DNA of 64,000 bases from Flavobacteriales bacterium (lineage in GTDB: Bacteria; Bacteroidota; Bacteroidia; Flavobacteriales_F; PHOS-HE28): NCBI GenBank assembly GCA_016703005.1, contig JADJCX010000018.1, forward strand, positions 1-64,000, in the 5' to 3' direction. The notes below the pieces were generated by a model. It saw nothing but the letters and a program-made list of their open reading frames with translations, searched no databases and was not told the DNA's origin. Below are positions 25,470 to 35,704 of the stretch, one piece after another. Numbering within the stretch: the first letter of the stretch is position 1; every line of letters begins with the position of its first letter. Position numbers and translations under genes: made by a program.

Positions 25470-26156
25470 TTACCCTGCGACGGCACTCAGTTCCAACAGC
25501 CGTCCTTCTTCGCACTTCACCACGCGACTTCCGAATTTCTTCATGTGGGTGTAGTCGTGCGTGGCCATCAGCACCGCACGCCCGCTGCGGCTGATCTCGA
25601 TCATCAGGTCAAGGATCTCTCCAGTGGTCTCGGGGTCCAGATTCCCTGTCGGTTCGTCGGCAAGGATGAGTTCAGGGTCGTTCACCAATGCACGCGCAAT
25701 GCTCACACGTTGTTGCTCGCCACCGCTCAACTCATGCGGCAACTTGTAACCCTTGTTGCCAAGGCCCACTTTGTCCAATACCTCTTGGATGCGCGCATCG
25801 ATCTTCTTGCTTTCCGTCCAGCCTGTGGCCTTCATCACGAATTCCAAGTTGGCTTTCACGTTCCTGTCCGTGAGCAACTGGAAATCCTGGAAGACGATGC
25901 CGATCTTCCGTCGGAGGTAGGGCACTTGTGTGCGTTTCAGTTTCCGTAGGTCGAACCCGCAGCTATGGCCTTCGCCTTCCGTCAAGGGGAGGTCGCCGTA
26001 CAGTATGCGCATCAGCGTGCTCTTTCCTGTGCCCGTGCGGCCGATCAAGTAGATGAACTCGCCTTTGTAAATGGTGAGGTCCACATTGTTCAGTACAAGG
26101 TTCTCGCGTTGGAAAATGCGCGCACCGTGCAGTTCGATAATGGGTTCTGCAGCCAT
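25470..26156 (-). CDS. ftsE: Cell-division ATP-binding protein FtsE
   Basis: A 228-residue ABC ATPase. Walker A GRTGTGKST (about residues 39-47), Q-loop FQDFQLL, signature LSGGEQQRVSIARAL (about 143-157), Walker B LILADEPTGNLD (about 162-173) and switch His in MATHDYTH. The overall pattern, with a PYLRRKIGIVFQDF stretch, is that of FtsE, the partner of FtsX that controls peptidoglycan hydrolases at division. FtsX is not adjacent, as is common in Bacteroidota where ftsE and ftsX are unlinked. A minus-strand TAATCTTG box lies just before the ATG and may be a -7 element giving a very short leader. Confidence 0.88.
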   Translation of the reverse strand: MAAEPIIELHGARIFQRENLVLNNVDLTIYKGEFIYLIGRTGTGKSTLMRILYGDLPLTEGEGHSCGFDLRKLKRTQVPYLRRKIGIVFQDFQLLTDRNVKANLEFVMKATGWTESKKIDARIQEVLDKVGLGNKGYKLPHELSGGEQQRVSIARALVNDPELILADEPTGNLDPETTGEILDLMIEISRSGRAVLMATHDYTHMKKFGSRVVKCEEGRLLELSAVAG

Positions 26157-26353
26157 GGGGTCAAGATTACGATGGCATCAATTCACCTTGACATTTTGAT
26201 GGACAAAGCTGCGAGCAGGCACACGTTGACAGGCACGGTCTTCGTTAGTGTACTGGCGTTCCTGTTCCCCGCGTCCACACATCGGCGTGCAAAAGTCAAC
26301 CGCTTCACGGACAAGTCCCGCGTACGTGCGCGTTCACCTTTGAGACCTTGATC

Positions 26354-29300
26354 ATGATCATGCAGCGATCCGTCCTTTCCGCAATCGGCCTGGTGTTGGC
26401 GGCTGTGTTGTGCGCCCAGCGTCCCGCGCACTTCGAACACCGTAATGCCGATCTGGTGCATGCGCTCGAACTGTTCGACAAAGCGAAGTACGGTGCTGCG
26501 CAGACCGAGCTCGAACGTGTTACTGCCCGCATCAGCGACCCACACGATGGCACACGCGTGGAAAGCGAGTTCTGGAGCGCGTTGTGCGCGGTGCGCCTCT
26601 TCCACAACGATGCGCCGTTGCGTATGCTCGGGTTCATCGAGGCGCACCCGGAAAGCCAGCACGTACCAGCTGTGCGGCTCGAATTGTTCAGGCACTATTT
26701 CGCCCAGAAACGCTGGGAGGATTGCTTGGCTTGGGGTACGAAAGTGGAGCCGCTGGCCCTTGAGGTGAAGGACCAAGAGGAGTACTACTTCAAGCGGGGC
26801 TATGCCAACTTCATGGAGGACAAGCCCGATGCGGCCATGAACGATTTCACGCGTGTGAAGGACGGTAGCGCTGGTCTCCCCGGAAGTCCCGGCAATTATG
26901 TCTCGCCAGCCACCTACTACTCAGCGCACATCAACTACGAGCGCGGCCAATTCGAGACGGCTCTACTGGGCTTCGAGAAGTTGAAAGGGGATGAGGCTTT
27001 CGGCGATGTGGTGCCGCACTACATCAGCGAGATCCTCTTCCTGCAAGGCAAGTACGATCAATTGGATGCGTACGCGAAGCCGATCGTAGAGGATCCGAAG
27101 GGCGAACGGCGCATTGGCGAAATGAACCGCTTGTTGGGCGAAAGCAACTACCGTCAAGGGAAGTATGCCGAGGCAATTCCCCACTTGGAGAAGAGCGTGC
27201 AACGCACGGGGGTAACGCGCGAGGATCGCTATGTGCTGGGACATGCCTATTACATGACCGGCAATTGCGAGAAGGCCATGGTGCAGCTGACGACCGTGGC
27301 CAACGGTACCGATAGTCTGGCACAGGCGGCCGCCTACCACATGGGCGATTGCTACATGAAGCTGGACCAGAAGAACTACGCCAGAACGGCCTTCAAAAAA
27401 GCCTACGACCTGAAACAGGATCCGAAGGTGACCGAGGACGCGCTCTTCAACTACGCCAAGCTTGCCTACGAACTGAGCTTTGATCCATACAACGAAGCGA
27501 TCATCGCCCTGCGGAATTACCTCAAGGCCTATCCCGATTCACCGAAACGCGACGACGCCTACACTTTCCTGCTCAATGTCTACTTGAAGACCCGCAACTA
27601 CGAGGCGGCGTTGGAAGCACTGGACAAGATCCAGCAGAAGGACATCGCCATGCAGGAGGCTTACCAGAAGTTGGCGTTCGATCGCGGCGTGGAACTGTAC
27701 GACGGTCGGAAGTTCAAGGACGCTGCGTTGTTCTTCGATCGCGCGCTGAAGTATCCGGTGAACAAGGACCTCAACGCGCAATGCCACTACTGGACGGCCG
27801 AGTGCTTCTATGCCGAAGAAGACTACGCGGCCGCTTTGCGGAAGTACGATGTGCTGCGCAACGGTAGCGGGGCATACGCCACCGATCTGTACGAGCAAGC
27901 CGGCTATAGCCAAGGCTATTGCTACTTCAAGATGAAGGACTATGCCGATGCCGCGACCAGCTTCCGGCGTTTCGTTGGTACCAACGCTGGAAACGCCGAC
28001 CAACGCGCTGATGCCAAGCTGCGTATTGCGGACAGCTATTTCGTTACGAAGGATCCTGCCCAAGCGATCACGTGGTATGATGATGCCTTGCGGAGCGGTA
28101 CCAAAGACCGCGACTATGCACTTTTCCAGAAGGGTCTCTGCCAAGGGTTGGCGGGCAACCACAATGGCAAGATCGAAACGCTGAAGAAGCTATTAGCCGA
28201 TAGCAAGAACTCGCGCTTTGCGCCCGATGCAAAGTACCAACTGGGTGAATCATACATCCGCTTGGACAATGACGCGCAGGCGCTCACCTATTACCAACAG
28301 GTGATCAACGACCACAGCGAGTGTCCGTTCGTGCACAAGAGCATGCTGCAGAGTGCGCTGATCCGTAAGCGCGAAGGCAACAACGAGCAGGCCTTGGCCG
28401 ACTTCAAGGCGATCGTTGCCAAGTACCCGACACGCGAAGCCAGCGCCGATGCGTTGGCCAGTATCGAAGCGATCTACGTGGAGACCGGGCGTGTAGGTGA
28501 GTGGGAGACGTACGTGGGAGGCCTGTCGTTCGTGGACCAAGGGTCGTTGAACTTGGATGAGAACTACTACCGCAGCGCGGAACTGTTGTACAACAACGAC
28601 AAATGCGCTGAGGCCATTGGTGCATTCGGTAGCTACTTGGCGAAGTACCCGAACGGCGGTTACGCGTTGAACGCCCACTTCTACAAAGGCGATTGCGAAT
28701 ACCGCGCGGGCCAAAGCGAAGCCGCGCTCGAGGACCTTGAAGAAGTGGTGAAGGTCCCCGGCAACGCCTTCATGGAAAGTGCGCTCTTCGGAACGAGCGA
28801 TCTGCTCTTCCGCGATAAACGCTGGGAAGGCGCACTGGAGCGATTTGAGCAGTTGGAGAAAGTCGCTACCTCACCGGACAATACGTTGGCGGCACAGGTG
28901 GGTCGCATGCGTTGCGAGCGGGAGTTGGGCCGACCGAAGGAAGCGGCCACTGCTGCACATGTCGTGGTGGCAAACACCCACAACAAGGACCTGCTGGTGA
29001 AGGCAGAGGCGAACCTGTTGATCGCCAATCACTCGTTGGACAACGACGACAAGGACGGTGCCTACGGACTGTACAAAACCATTGCAGCGGGCAAGCACGG
29101 CGCCTTGAGCGCTGAGGCCAAATACCGCATGGCGTACATCCGCCATTTGCAAGGCCGGTATAAGGATGCCGAGAAGGAGGTCTTCGCGATGGCGAACGAC
29201 TTCAGTGGCCACCAGCACTGGATCAGCATGGGCTTCATACTGCTGGGTGATGTGTATGTGCAGCTCAACGACCGCTTCCAAGCCAAAGCTGCGTTGCAAG

Positions 29301-29422
29301 GTGTGATCGACAACAGTGAAGAACCCGAATTGGTGGCCGATGCGCAGGCACGCCTCAACATTCTGCTGAACGAGGAACAGCAACTAGCACCGCAGGAAGG
29401 TGGAGAAGGGGACGGTAACTGA
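26354..29422 (+). CDS. Large exported TPR-repeat protein
   Basis: About 1022 residues with a signal peptide (SVLSAIGLVLAAVLCAQ) and then nearly continuous tetratricopeptide (TPR) repeats, visible as recurring pairs of short helices with A/Y/F at fixed spacing (for example KAMVQLTTVANGTDSLAQAA, YADAATSFRRFVGTNAGNAD, KYPNGGYALNAHFYKGDCEY). No enzyme domain is seen. Such periplasmic TPR proteins serve as scaffolds for outer-membrane or secretion assemblies in Bacteroidota. It lies 19 bases upstream of an outer-membrane barrel gene, the likely functional partner. Alternative starts are TTG 26348 and ATG 26360. Confidence 0.8.
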   Translation: MIMQRSVLSAIGLVLAAVLCAQRPAHFEHRNADLVHALELFDKAKYGAAQTELERVTARISDPHDGTRVESEFWSALCAVRLFHNDAPLRMLGFIEAHPESQHVPAVRLELFRHYFAQKRWEDCLAWGTKVEPLALEVKDQEEYYFKRGYANFMEDKPDAAMNDFTRVKDGSAGLPGSPGNYVSPATYYSAHINYERGQFETALLGFEKLKGDEAFGDVVPHYISEILFLQGKYDQLDAYAKPIVEDPKGERRIGEMNRLLGESNYRQGKYAEAIPHLEKSVQRTGVTREDRYVLGHAYYMTGNCEKAMVQLTTVANGTDSLAQAAAYHMGDCYMKLDQKNYARTAFKKAYDLKQDPKVTEDALFNYAKLAYELSFDPYNEAIIALRNYLKAYPDSPKRDDAYTFLLNVYLKTRNYEAALEALDKIQQKDIAMQEAYQKLAFDRGVELYDGRKFKDAALFFDRALKYPVNKDLNAQCHYWTAECFYAEEDYAAALRKYDVLRNGSGAYATDLYEQAGYSQGYCYFKMKDYADAATSFRRFVGTNAGNADQRADAKLRIADSYFVTKDPAQAITWYDDALRSGTKDRDYALFQKGLCQGLAGNHNGKIETLKKLLADSKNSRFAPDAKYQLGESYIRLDNDAQALTYYQQVINDHSECPFVHKSMLQSALIRKREGNNEQALADFKAIVAKYPTREASADALASIEAIYVETGRVGEWETYVGGLSFVDQGSLNLDENYYRSAELLYNNDKCAEAIGAFGSYLAKYPNGGYALNAHFYKGDCEYRAGQSEAALEDLEEVVKVPGNAFMESALFGTSDLLFRDKRWEGALERFEQLEKVATSPDNTLAAQVGRMRCERELGRPKEAATAAHVVVANTHNKDLLVKAEANLLIANHSLDNDDKDGAYGLYKTIAAGKHGALSAEAKYRMAYIRHLQGRYKDAEKEVFAMANDFSGHQHWISMGFILLGDVYVQLNDRFQAKAALQGVIDNSEEPELVADAQARLNILLNEEQQLAPQEGGEGDGN

Positions 29423-29441
29423 TCGCCACAACACGAGATCC

Positions 29442-31193
29442 ATGAACAAGCACATTCCGATCAGCGTTGCACTTTTCGCGCTGATCATAGCGAGTAAGGC
29501 GAAGGCGCAAACCGATACCACCTCCGGCATTGGTGGGAGCTATACGATCCAAGGGGAATACAACCCGACGATCGCTGATGCAAAAAAGTACGATCTGCGT
29601 CCGCAGCTGATCGATACCATCCTCCCGATCGCACCTGTGGAGTACCACTTGATCACCGTGCAAGGGCACGTGCCTGCGCGCGTGGACAGCATTGCTGCGG
29701 TCAGTCTTAAGGTCACATCGATGCAACCGAAACTCTACAAAGGCTACACGAAAGCCGGATTCGGACTGTACTCAACACCGCTGTTCGAACTGTACTACGA
29801 CCAGACCCGCAGTCGGGAGAATGCGTGGGGCGTGCATTACAAACACCTCAGCAGCAACGGCGGTATCGATGATATGGGCGAGAGCCAATACAGCTTCAAC
29901 GCCATGGATGGTCACTATACCCACTACCTGAAGAAGCATGAGGTAGGAGGATATATCGGCTTCGACCGCAGGCGCATCAGCTACTACGGTGGCACCGACG
30001 AACTCGCTTTGGCCGCCTTCGACGCCAGCAATGTGCCCGAGGACAGGCTGAAGCAGATCTACAACGACCTCGGGTTCGGGGTGCGGGTGAAGAGCCTGTA
30101 CAAGGACAGCGCGTTATTGGCCCATGACGTGCGGCTGGAGGTGCACCAGTACAACAACACCAGCGGCAGCAAAGAGACGAACGTGAAGTTGACCACGGAT
30201 CTGGAGATGGAGAACGGCAGCGAGACCTACGGCGGCCGCATCCTCATCGACAACAACACCTACCGCGCCAAGCTGGGCGAACTCGATTTCAAGCAAGGCG
30301 GTTTCCTGCTGGGCCTTCTTCCGCAGGTGAGCACGCGAAGCGACAATTACCTGGTGCAGGTGGGCGTGGGCATCTATCTGGATGCGGCCAGCACCGATGT
30401 GGAGGTGCTCGATGAGCGTGCCTCCAAGACCTCGGTGCACTTCTTCCCAAGGGCCTACCTGAGCTACAGCTTGTTCGACGACATCCTGGTCCCCTATGTG
30501 GGGGTTGATGGCGCCCGTGAGCGGAACAGCCTGCGCAGCCTTACCCGCGAGAACCCGTGGCTCATGGGTTCGCCCGTGCTCAGCAACACCAGCAAGATGT
30601 ACGACATCTACGGTGGTATTCGTGGAAGCGTCAGCAGCCGTCTCGGGTTCGATGTGCGGGTGAGCACCAGCAAGTGGAAAGACAAGATGTTGTTCCTGTC
30701 CCAGACCGATACGATTCTTGGTGATCGCTTCTTCGCTGTGTATGACGATGTCAGTATTCTGGATATCAGCGGCGAACTCATGTACAGCGCGGGCGAGAAC
30801 GTCAAGTTGACCGGTCGCGTGGATGTGTTCACCAATGAGGCATTCGCCCAAGCTGAGGCCTGGTACCTGCCCAACTACCGTTTTGCGCTCGGGGGCGTGT
30901 ACGATGTGCGCGACAAGCTGATCCTGAAGGCTGAAGTTGAAATGTTGGGCGCCCGCTATGCCGGGAGCATACCCGGCAATGAGCCGGTCTTCGATACGGG
31001 CACTTCGTTGGCCTTGGAAACCAAGGAACTGGATAGCTACTTCGACCTGTATCTGGGGGTTGAGTACCGCTACACCAAGCGGTTCAGCGTATGGCTGGAC
31101 ATGAGCAACCTCAGCGCCAGCAAGTACGAGCGCTGGTTGAACCAACCCGTGCAGCGCACCTTGGTCATGGCGGGTCTCACATTGTCGTTCTAA
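29442..31193 (+). CDS. Predicted outer-membrane beta-barrel protein
   Basis: A 583-residue protein with a signal peptide (ISVALFALIIASKAKAQ). The N-terminal GEYNPTIADAKKYDLRP segment recurs in a class of Bacteroidota outer-membrane proteins whose function is not known. From about residue 95 there are many alternating amphipathic strands with Tyr/Trp at their ends (YTKAGFGLYSTPLFELYYD, HEVGGYIGFDRRRISYYGG), and it ends in ...LVMAGLTLSF, the aromatic C-terminal residue typical of barrels. It has no obvious TonB box or plug. It is co-transcribed with the TPR gene; a structural complex at the outer membrane is inferred. Confidence 0.7.
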   Translation: MNKHIPISVALFALIIASKAKAQTDTTSGIGGSYTIQGEYNPTIADAKKYDLRPQLIDTILPIAPVEYHLITVQGHVPARVDSIAAVSLKVTSMQPKLYKGYTKAGFGLYSTPLFELYYDQTRSRENAWGVHYKHLSSNGGIDDMGESQYSFNAMDGHYTHYLKKHEVGGYIGFDRRRISYYGGTDELALAAFDASNVPEDRLKQIYNDLGFGVRVKSLYKDSALLAHDVRLEVHQYNNTSGSKETNVKLTTDLEMENGSETYGGRILIDNNTYRAKLGELDFKQGGFLLGLLPQVSTRSDNYLVQVGVGIYLDAASTDVEVLDERASKTSVHFFPRAYLSYSLFDDILVPYVGVDGARERNSLRSLTRENPWLMGSPVLSNTSKMYDIYGGIRGSVSSRLGFDVRVSTSKWKDKMLFLSQTDTILGDRFFAVYDDVSILDISGELMYSAGENVKLTGRVDVFTNEAFAQAEAWYLPNYRFALGGVYDVRDKLILKAEVEMLGARYAGSIPGNEPVFDTGTSLALETKELDSYFDLYLGVEYRYTKRFSVWLDMSNLSASKYERWLNQPVQRTLVMAGLTLSF

Positions 31194-31302
31194 GGCAGGG
31201 GTCACCTTTTTGAGGGCGCCCCATCAACCGGGCAACGAGGGGCGTTCACACTGCATCTTGGTGCCGTGACGAACCGCGCTGAAGCACGAAAGCCTATTTA
31301 GC

Positions 31303-31310
31303 TACATTCG
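31303..31310 (+). promoter_or_regulatory. Possible -7 box (TACATTCG) upstream of porE
   Basis: One mismatch from the Bacteroidota -7 consensus TAnnTTTG, 47 bases before the ATG. No clear TTG sits 19 bases upstream. The surrounding 31194-31356 contains no gene. Confidence 0.3.
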
Positions 31311-31356
31311 CCACCACCGAAAACGACCCTGAGCAGCGGGCAAACACGAACTACAC

Positions 31357-33376
31357 ATGAGCACGAGGAAGATCCTGGCCTTCTTGTCCGTAACCCCTCT
31401 ATTCGCGGGTTCCGCCGTGGCACAAAGCAAGCTGGCCAAAGAGGCGGACGATGCCTTCAGGGAAGGCTACTACTACAACGCGACCGAGTTGTACAAGAAA
31501 GCCTTCGTTACGGAGAGCAAGATGGCCGTGAAGAGCGAGCCTGATCTTCAAAGTCGGCGAGTGTTACCGCATGCTCGGTGACGCCCAGCAGGCCGAAGTG
31601 TGGTACGAAAAGGCCAACAAGGCGCAGTACCCCGACCCTATCACCTACTACTACATCGGCGAAGCGCTGAAGGAGCAAGGCAAATACTCCGAGGCCATCG
31701 TGAGCTACAACAAGTTCAAGGAGAAGAAGCCCGGCGATATGAAGGCCGATGCCGGTATTGCCGCCTGCACCCAAGCCCAGAAGTGGAAGGATGATCCCAG
31801 CCGCTACAGCGTTGACCCGGAAGTGTTGCTGAACACCCAGCAGTGGGATTGGGCAACCGGCTACGCCGACAAGAAGAACGAGGACTTGGTCTTCTCCAGC
31901 AGCCGTCCAGCCGCTACGGGTACGGAAACGGAGCAGCACATTGGCGAGAGCTTCAACGACCTTTTCTTCAGTAGCCGCGACAAACTGGGCAAGTGGAGCG
32001 AGCCGGTGAAACTGCCGATCCAGGTGAACACCCCAGCGCACGAAGCAGCTCCCGTTTTCAATGCCAAGCGCACGGTGATGTACTTCACCCGTTGCGAAAT
32101 GGACAAGAAGAAGCAGTTCGGTTGCGATATCTGGATGAGCAAGAAGGTGGGCAGCAACTACAGCGAGCCCGAGAAGCTGGTGTTGGCACCTGAGCGCGCG
32201 AAGGAGGATTCAGTGAGCATCACTGTAGGCCACCCTGCCTTGAGCGCCGATGACCTGACGTTGGTGTTCGCCAGCAACATGGCCGGCAACCACCGCAACA
32301 AGGACCTCTACCAAGTAAAGTTGGACAAGGACGGCAAGCCGACGGGCAAGGTCACGAGTTTGGGTTCGGCGATCAACACCCCGAAGGATGAGGTATTCCC
32401 CTTCCTGCGTCAGGACGGTACCCTGTACTTCAGCACCGATGGCCGTCCTGGCATGGGTGGAATGGACATTTTCCGCGCTGCCAAAACCGGCGAGAGCTGG
32501 TCCGAGCCGGAGAACATGAAGTTCCCGATCAACAGCAGCATGGACGATGTTGCCATCTGCTTCGAGGGCACGGAAGAGCGTGGGTTCTTCACCAGCAACC
32601 GACCAGGAGGTAAAGGCCAAATGGACATCTGGCGTTTCTACATGCCGAACTTGGAGTTCGCTTTGCAAGGCACGGTGTACAACAAGTCCACCAACTCGCC
32701 GATGCCCGGCGTAACGATCACCGTGGCCGGTACGGACGGAAGCAACTACACCGCCCTCACGGATGAGAACGGTGGATTCAAGTTCGCCGAGAACGGCAAA
32801 GACCGGTTCATCAAGGAGAACACCACCTACAGCATCCAAGCCAGCATGGACAAGTTCCTTGTGGTGAAGGACCAGATCACCACGGTGGGCCTCAATGAGA
32901 GCACAACCTTCGTGAAGGAGTACTTCCTGCAGCCCACGGGCGAAGGCACCATCCGCTTGCCTGAGGTCCAGTATGCGATCGACTCGTACGAGATCCTCGA
33001 CGCTGGCAAGGATTCACTGGAATTCCTGTACAACGTGCTGGTGGACAACCCAACGATCACCATCGAACTGCAGGCGCATACCGATTCGCGCAAGACCCGC
33101 AAGTACAAAGGCGGAAACCAAGAGTTGTCACAGCTTCGTGCTCAGAGCTGCGTGAACTATCTCGTTACCCGTGGCATCGACCCAGTGCGCATGACACCGA
33201 AGGGTTATGGTCCAAGCGTGCCACGTATCACCGACGCCGAGTACGCCAAGATGGCCACCAAGGAAGAGAAGGAAGCAGCACACCAGAAGAACCGTCGTAC
33301 GGAGATGAAGGTGCTGACCTATGACTACGTGCCGAAGGAAAGCCAAGTGCCACAGACCCCGGTACCACAGAACTAG
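31357..33376 (+). CDS. porE: PorE-like T9SS protein: TPR, WD40-like, CNA-like and OmpA domains (one frameshift)
   Basis: About 672 residues when repaired. Order of parts: signal peptide (to ~AVAQ), TPR region (residues ~25-150), PD40/WD40-like repeats (LVFSSSRPA, VMYFTRCEM, LVFASNMAGNHRNKDLYQV, LYFSTDGRPGMGGMDIFRA), a carboxypeptidase-regulatory-like domain (GVTITVAGTDGSNYTALTDENGGF) and a C-terminal OmpA domain (IELQAHTDSRKTRKYKGGNQ, then LSQLRAQSC and ending RRTEMKVL) that would bind peptidoglycan. This four-part layout is that of PorE, which anchors the type IX secretion system to the cell wall. A one-base insertion near 31531 breaks the frame. An apparent terminator follows. It fits the many T9SS cargos in the window. 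Confidence 0.85.
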
Positions 33377-33392
33377 CTTGAACACCTTGAAG

Positions 33393-33427
33393 AAGCACCT
33401 CGACTTGTCGGGGTGCTTTTTCTTTTT
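33393..33427 (+). terminator. Rho-independent terminator after porE
   Basis: Stem AAGCACCTCGAC / GTCGGGGTGCTT (33393-33418, one G-T pair), tight TT loop, followed by ttttctttttt-like T-tract to 33427. It separates porE from purM. Confidence 0.85.
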
Positions 33428-33448
33428 ACGCGCTACTGCAACGGGAGG

Positions 33449-34618
33449 ATGAGCCAAAGCCGCTACGAGCAACGAGGGGTCAGTGCCACCAAGGATGATG
33501 TCCACAAGGCCATCGCCGGGCTGGACAAGGGCCTGTTCCCGCGCGCGTTCTGCAAAGTGGTGCCTGATCATTTGGCCGGCAGCCCAGAGCACTGTGTTGT
33601 TATGCACGCCGATGGTGCAGGCACCAAGAGTTCACTTGCCTACGCTTATTGGAAAGAGACAGGCGACATCAGCGTGTGGCATGGCATCGCGCAGGATGCG
33701 ATCGTGATGAACCTCGATGATCTGCTCTGTGTGGGTGCTATCGACAACATCCTGCTCAGCAGCACCATCGGCCGCAACAAGCGGCTCATCCCCGGTGAGG
33801 TGATCAGCGCGATCATTGAAGGCACGGAGATCTTCTTGGAAAAAATGCGCAGCCACGGCATCGGCATCCGCAGTACGGGTGGCGAGACGGCCGATGTCGG
33901 GGACTTGGTGCGCACGATCATCGTGGACAGCACTGTCACCTGCCGCATGAAGCGCACAGACGTGATCGACAACGCGCGGATCCAAGCCGGTGACGTGATC
34001 ATAGGTCTGGCGAGCTTCGGCCAAGCCACCTACGAGGAGAGCTATAACGCCGGCATGGGCAGCAATGGACTGACGAGCGCCCGCCACGATGTGTTCAACA
34101 AGGCCTTGGGAGTGGCCTTTCCGGAGACGTACGACGCGGGAACTCCCGAAGCGTTCGTGTACAGCGGCGCAGCGCGATTGACCGACCGCTTGGAAGGCAC
34201 TCCGCTGGACTATGGCAAGGCCGTGCTCTCGCCAACGCGCACATACGCTCCCGTGATCCGCGAAGTGCTTTCCCGAATGCACGCTGACATCCACGGTATG
34301 GTGCATTGCAGTGGTGGGGCACAGGCCAAGGTGCTGCATTTCATTGAAAACGTTCGCGTGGTGAAGGACAATCTCTTCCCAACGCCGCCGCTCTTTGCCG
34401 CCATACAGCGCATGAGCGGTACGGAGTGGAAGGAGATGTACCGCGTGTTCAACATGGGGCATCGCATGGAACTCTACGTACCCGAAGCACGAGCGAAGGA
34501 GATCATCGCGATCAGTGAGAGCTTTGGTATTGACGCCCGTGTGGCGGGACGAGTGGAAAAGGCTCCCGCCAAGGAAGTTCTGTTAAAGAGCGAACACGGG
34601 GAATTCAGCTACACCTGA
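33449..34618 (+). CDS. purM: Phosphoribosylformylglycinamidine cyclo-ligase
   Basis: A 389-residue enzyme (AIR synthetase) of purine synthesis that closes the imidazole ring with ATP. The N-terminus has the SQSRYEQRGVSATKDDVHKAI stretch seen in Bacteroidota PurM. The ATP/substrate region shows HADGAGTKSSLAY (residues ~51-63), DAIVMNLDDLLCVGA with the conserved metal-binding Asp pair, and STGGETADVGDLV (residues ~146-158). The C-terminal half has HCSGGAQAKVL and MGHRMELYV. A purine-rich Shine-Dalgarno-like gggagg lies directly before ATG 33449; the longer frame from 33413 overlaps the terminator tail and is rejected. The next gene, prfA, starts 2 bases after its stop. Confidence 0.92.
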   Translation: MSQSRYEQRGVSATKDDVHKAIAGLDKGLFPRAFCKVVPDHLAGSPEHCVVMHADGAGTKSSLAYAYWKETGDISVWHGIAQDAIVMNLDDLLCVGAIDNILLSSTIGRNKRLIPGEVISAIIEGTEIFLEKMRSHGIGIRSTGGETADVGDLVRTIIVDSTVTCRMKRTDVIDNARIQAGDVIIGLASFGQATYEESYNAGMGSNGLTSARHDVFNKALGVAFPETYDAGTPEAFVYSGAARLTDRLEGTPLDYGKAVLSPTRTYAPVIREVLSRMHADIHGMVHCSGGAQAKVLHFIENVRVVKDNLFPTPPLFAAIQRMSGTEWKEMYRVFNMGHRMELYVPEARAKEIIAISESFGIDARVAGRVEKAPAKEVLLKSEHGEFSYT

Positions 34619-34619
34619 G

Positions 34620-35704
34620 ATGAGTTCGCTGCTGGAGAAACTGCGCGCCGTGCACGAACGCCGCGCTGAAGTGGAGAAGAGCCTGGCCGACCCGAGATCG
34701 TTATCGCGGACCAGAAGCGGTTCAGGGAACTGAGCCGGAGCTACAAGGACCTGGAGCCGATCGACAATGCCTTCAGGCGCTACGACAAACTGACGAGCGA
34801 ATTGGTCGGTACCAACGAAATGCTGAAGTCCGAGAAGGACTCCGACGTGCTGTCGATGGTCCGTGAGGAGCATGACGCGCTTCGGACGCGGATCGAAGCA
34901 ATGGAGGAGGAGGTGCGCATGTTATTGGTGCCCAAGGACCCCAACGACGACCGCAACTGCACCATGGAAATACGCGCAGGCACCGGTGGCGACGAGGCGA
35001 GCATTTTCGCCGGGGATCTGTACCGCATGTACACCCGCTACTGCGAACGCCTCGGTTGGAAAGTCGAGGTTGCCGATATCAGCGAAGGCAGTGCCGGTGG
35101 CTTCAAGGAGGTCATCATCAACGTTACCGGCGAAGGGGTCTATGGCGTGCTGAAGTATGAGGCCGGTGTACACCGCGTGCAACGTGTGCCGCAGACCGAA
35201 GCCCAAGGCCGTATCCACACCAGCGCAGCAACCGTCACCGTGCTTCCGGAGGCGGAAGAGTTCGATGTGGAAGTGAAGGAGAGCGATGTGAAGATGGAGA
35301 CCGCCCGCAGCGGTGGGGCCGGTGGCCAGAACGTGAACAAGGTGGAAACGAAGGTGCGCCTCACGCACATCCCCACCGGCATCGTGGTGATGTGCCAGAC
35401 CGACCGCAGCCAGTTGGGCAACCGGTTGAAAGCGATGCAAATGCTGCGCACCAAGCTCTATGACGAAGGCTTGCGCAAAGTGCAGGAAGCCGAGGCCACC
35501 CACCGTAAGAGCCAGGTGAGCAGCGGCGACCGTAGTGCCAAGATCCGCACCTACAACTATCCACAAAGCCGCATCACCGATCACCGCATCGAGTTCACTG
35601 CGCACAATCTGCCTGCGGTGATGAACGGCGATCTTCAGGATATCATTGATGCGTTGCAACTGGCCGACCGGACAGAGAAACTGAAAGAGAGCGCAAGCGC
35701 ATGA
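34620..35704 (+). CDS. prfA: Peptide chain release factor 1 (one frameshift)
   Basis: About 361 residues when repaired. It recognises UAA and UAG stop codons and hydrolyses peptidyl-tRNA. The catalytic GGQ is in ARSGGAGGQNVNKVETKVR (about 35307-35363), and the stop-codon reading PxT-type loop region is in EAQGRIHTSAATVTVLPE. The start ATG 34620 opens MSSLLEKLRAVHERRAEVE; the frame is lost near 34693, where gacccgaga reads one G short of GAC CCG GAG ATC, and resumes to the stop at 35702-35704. An essential gene would not be broken, so this is an assembly error. It overlaps pyrF by 4 bases (ATGA). Confidence 0.93.
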
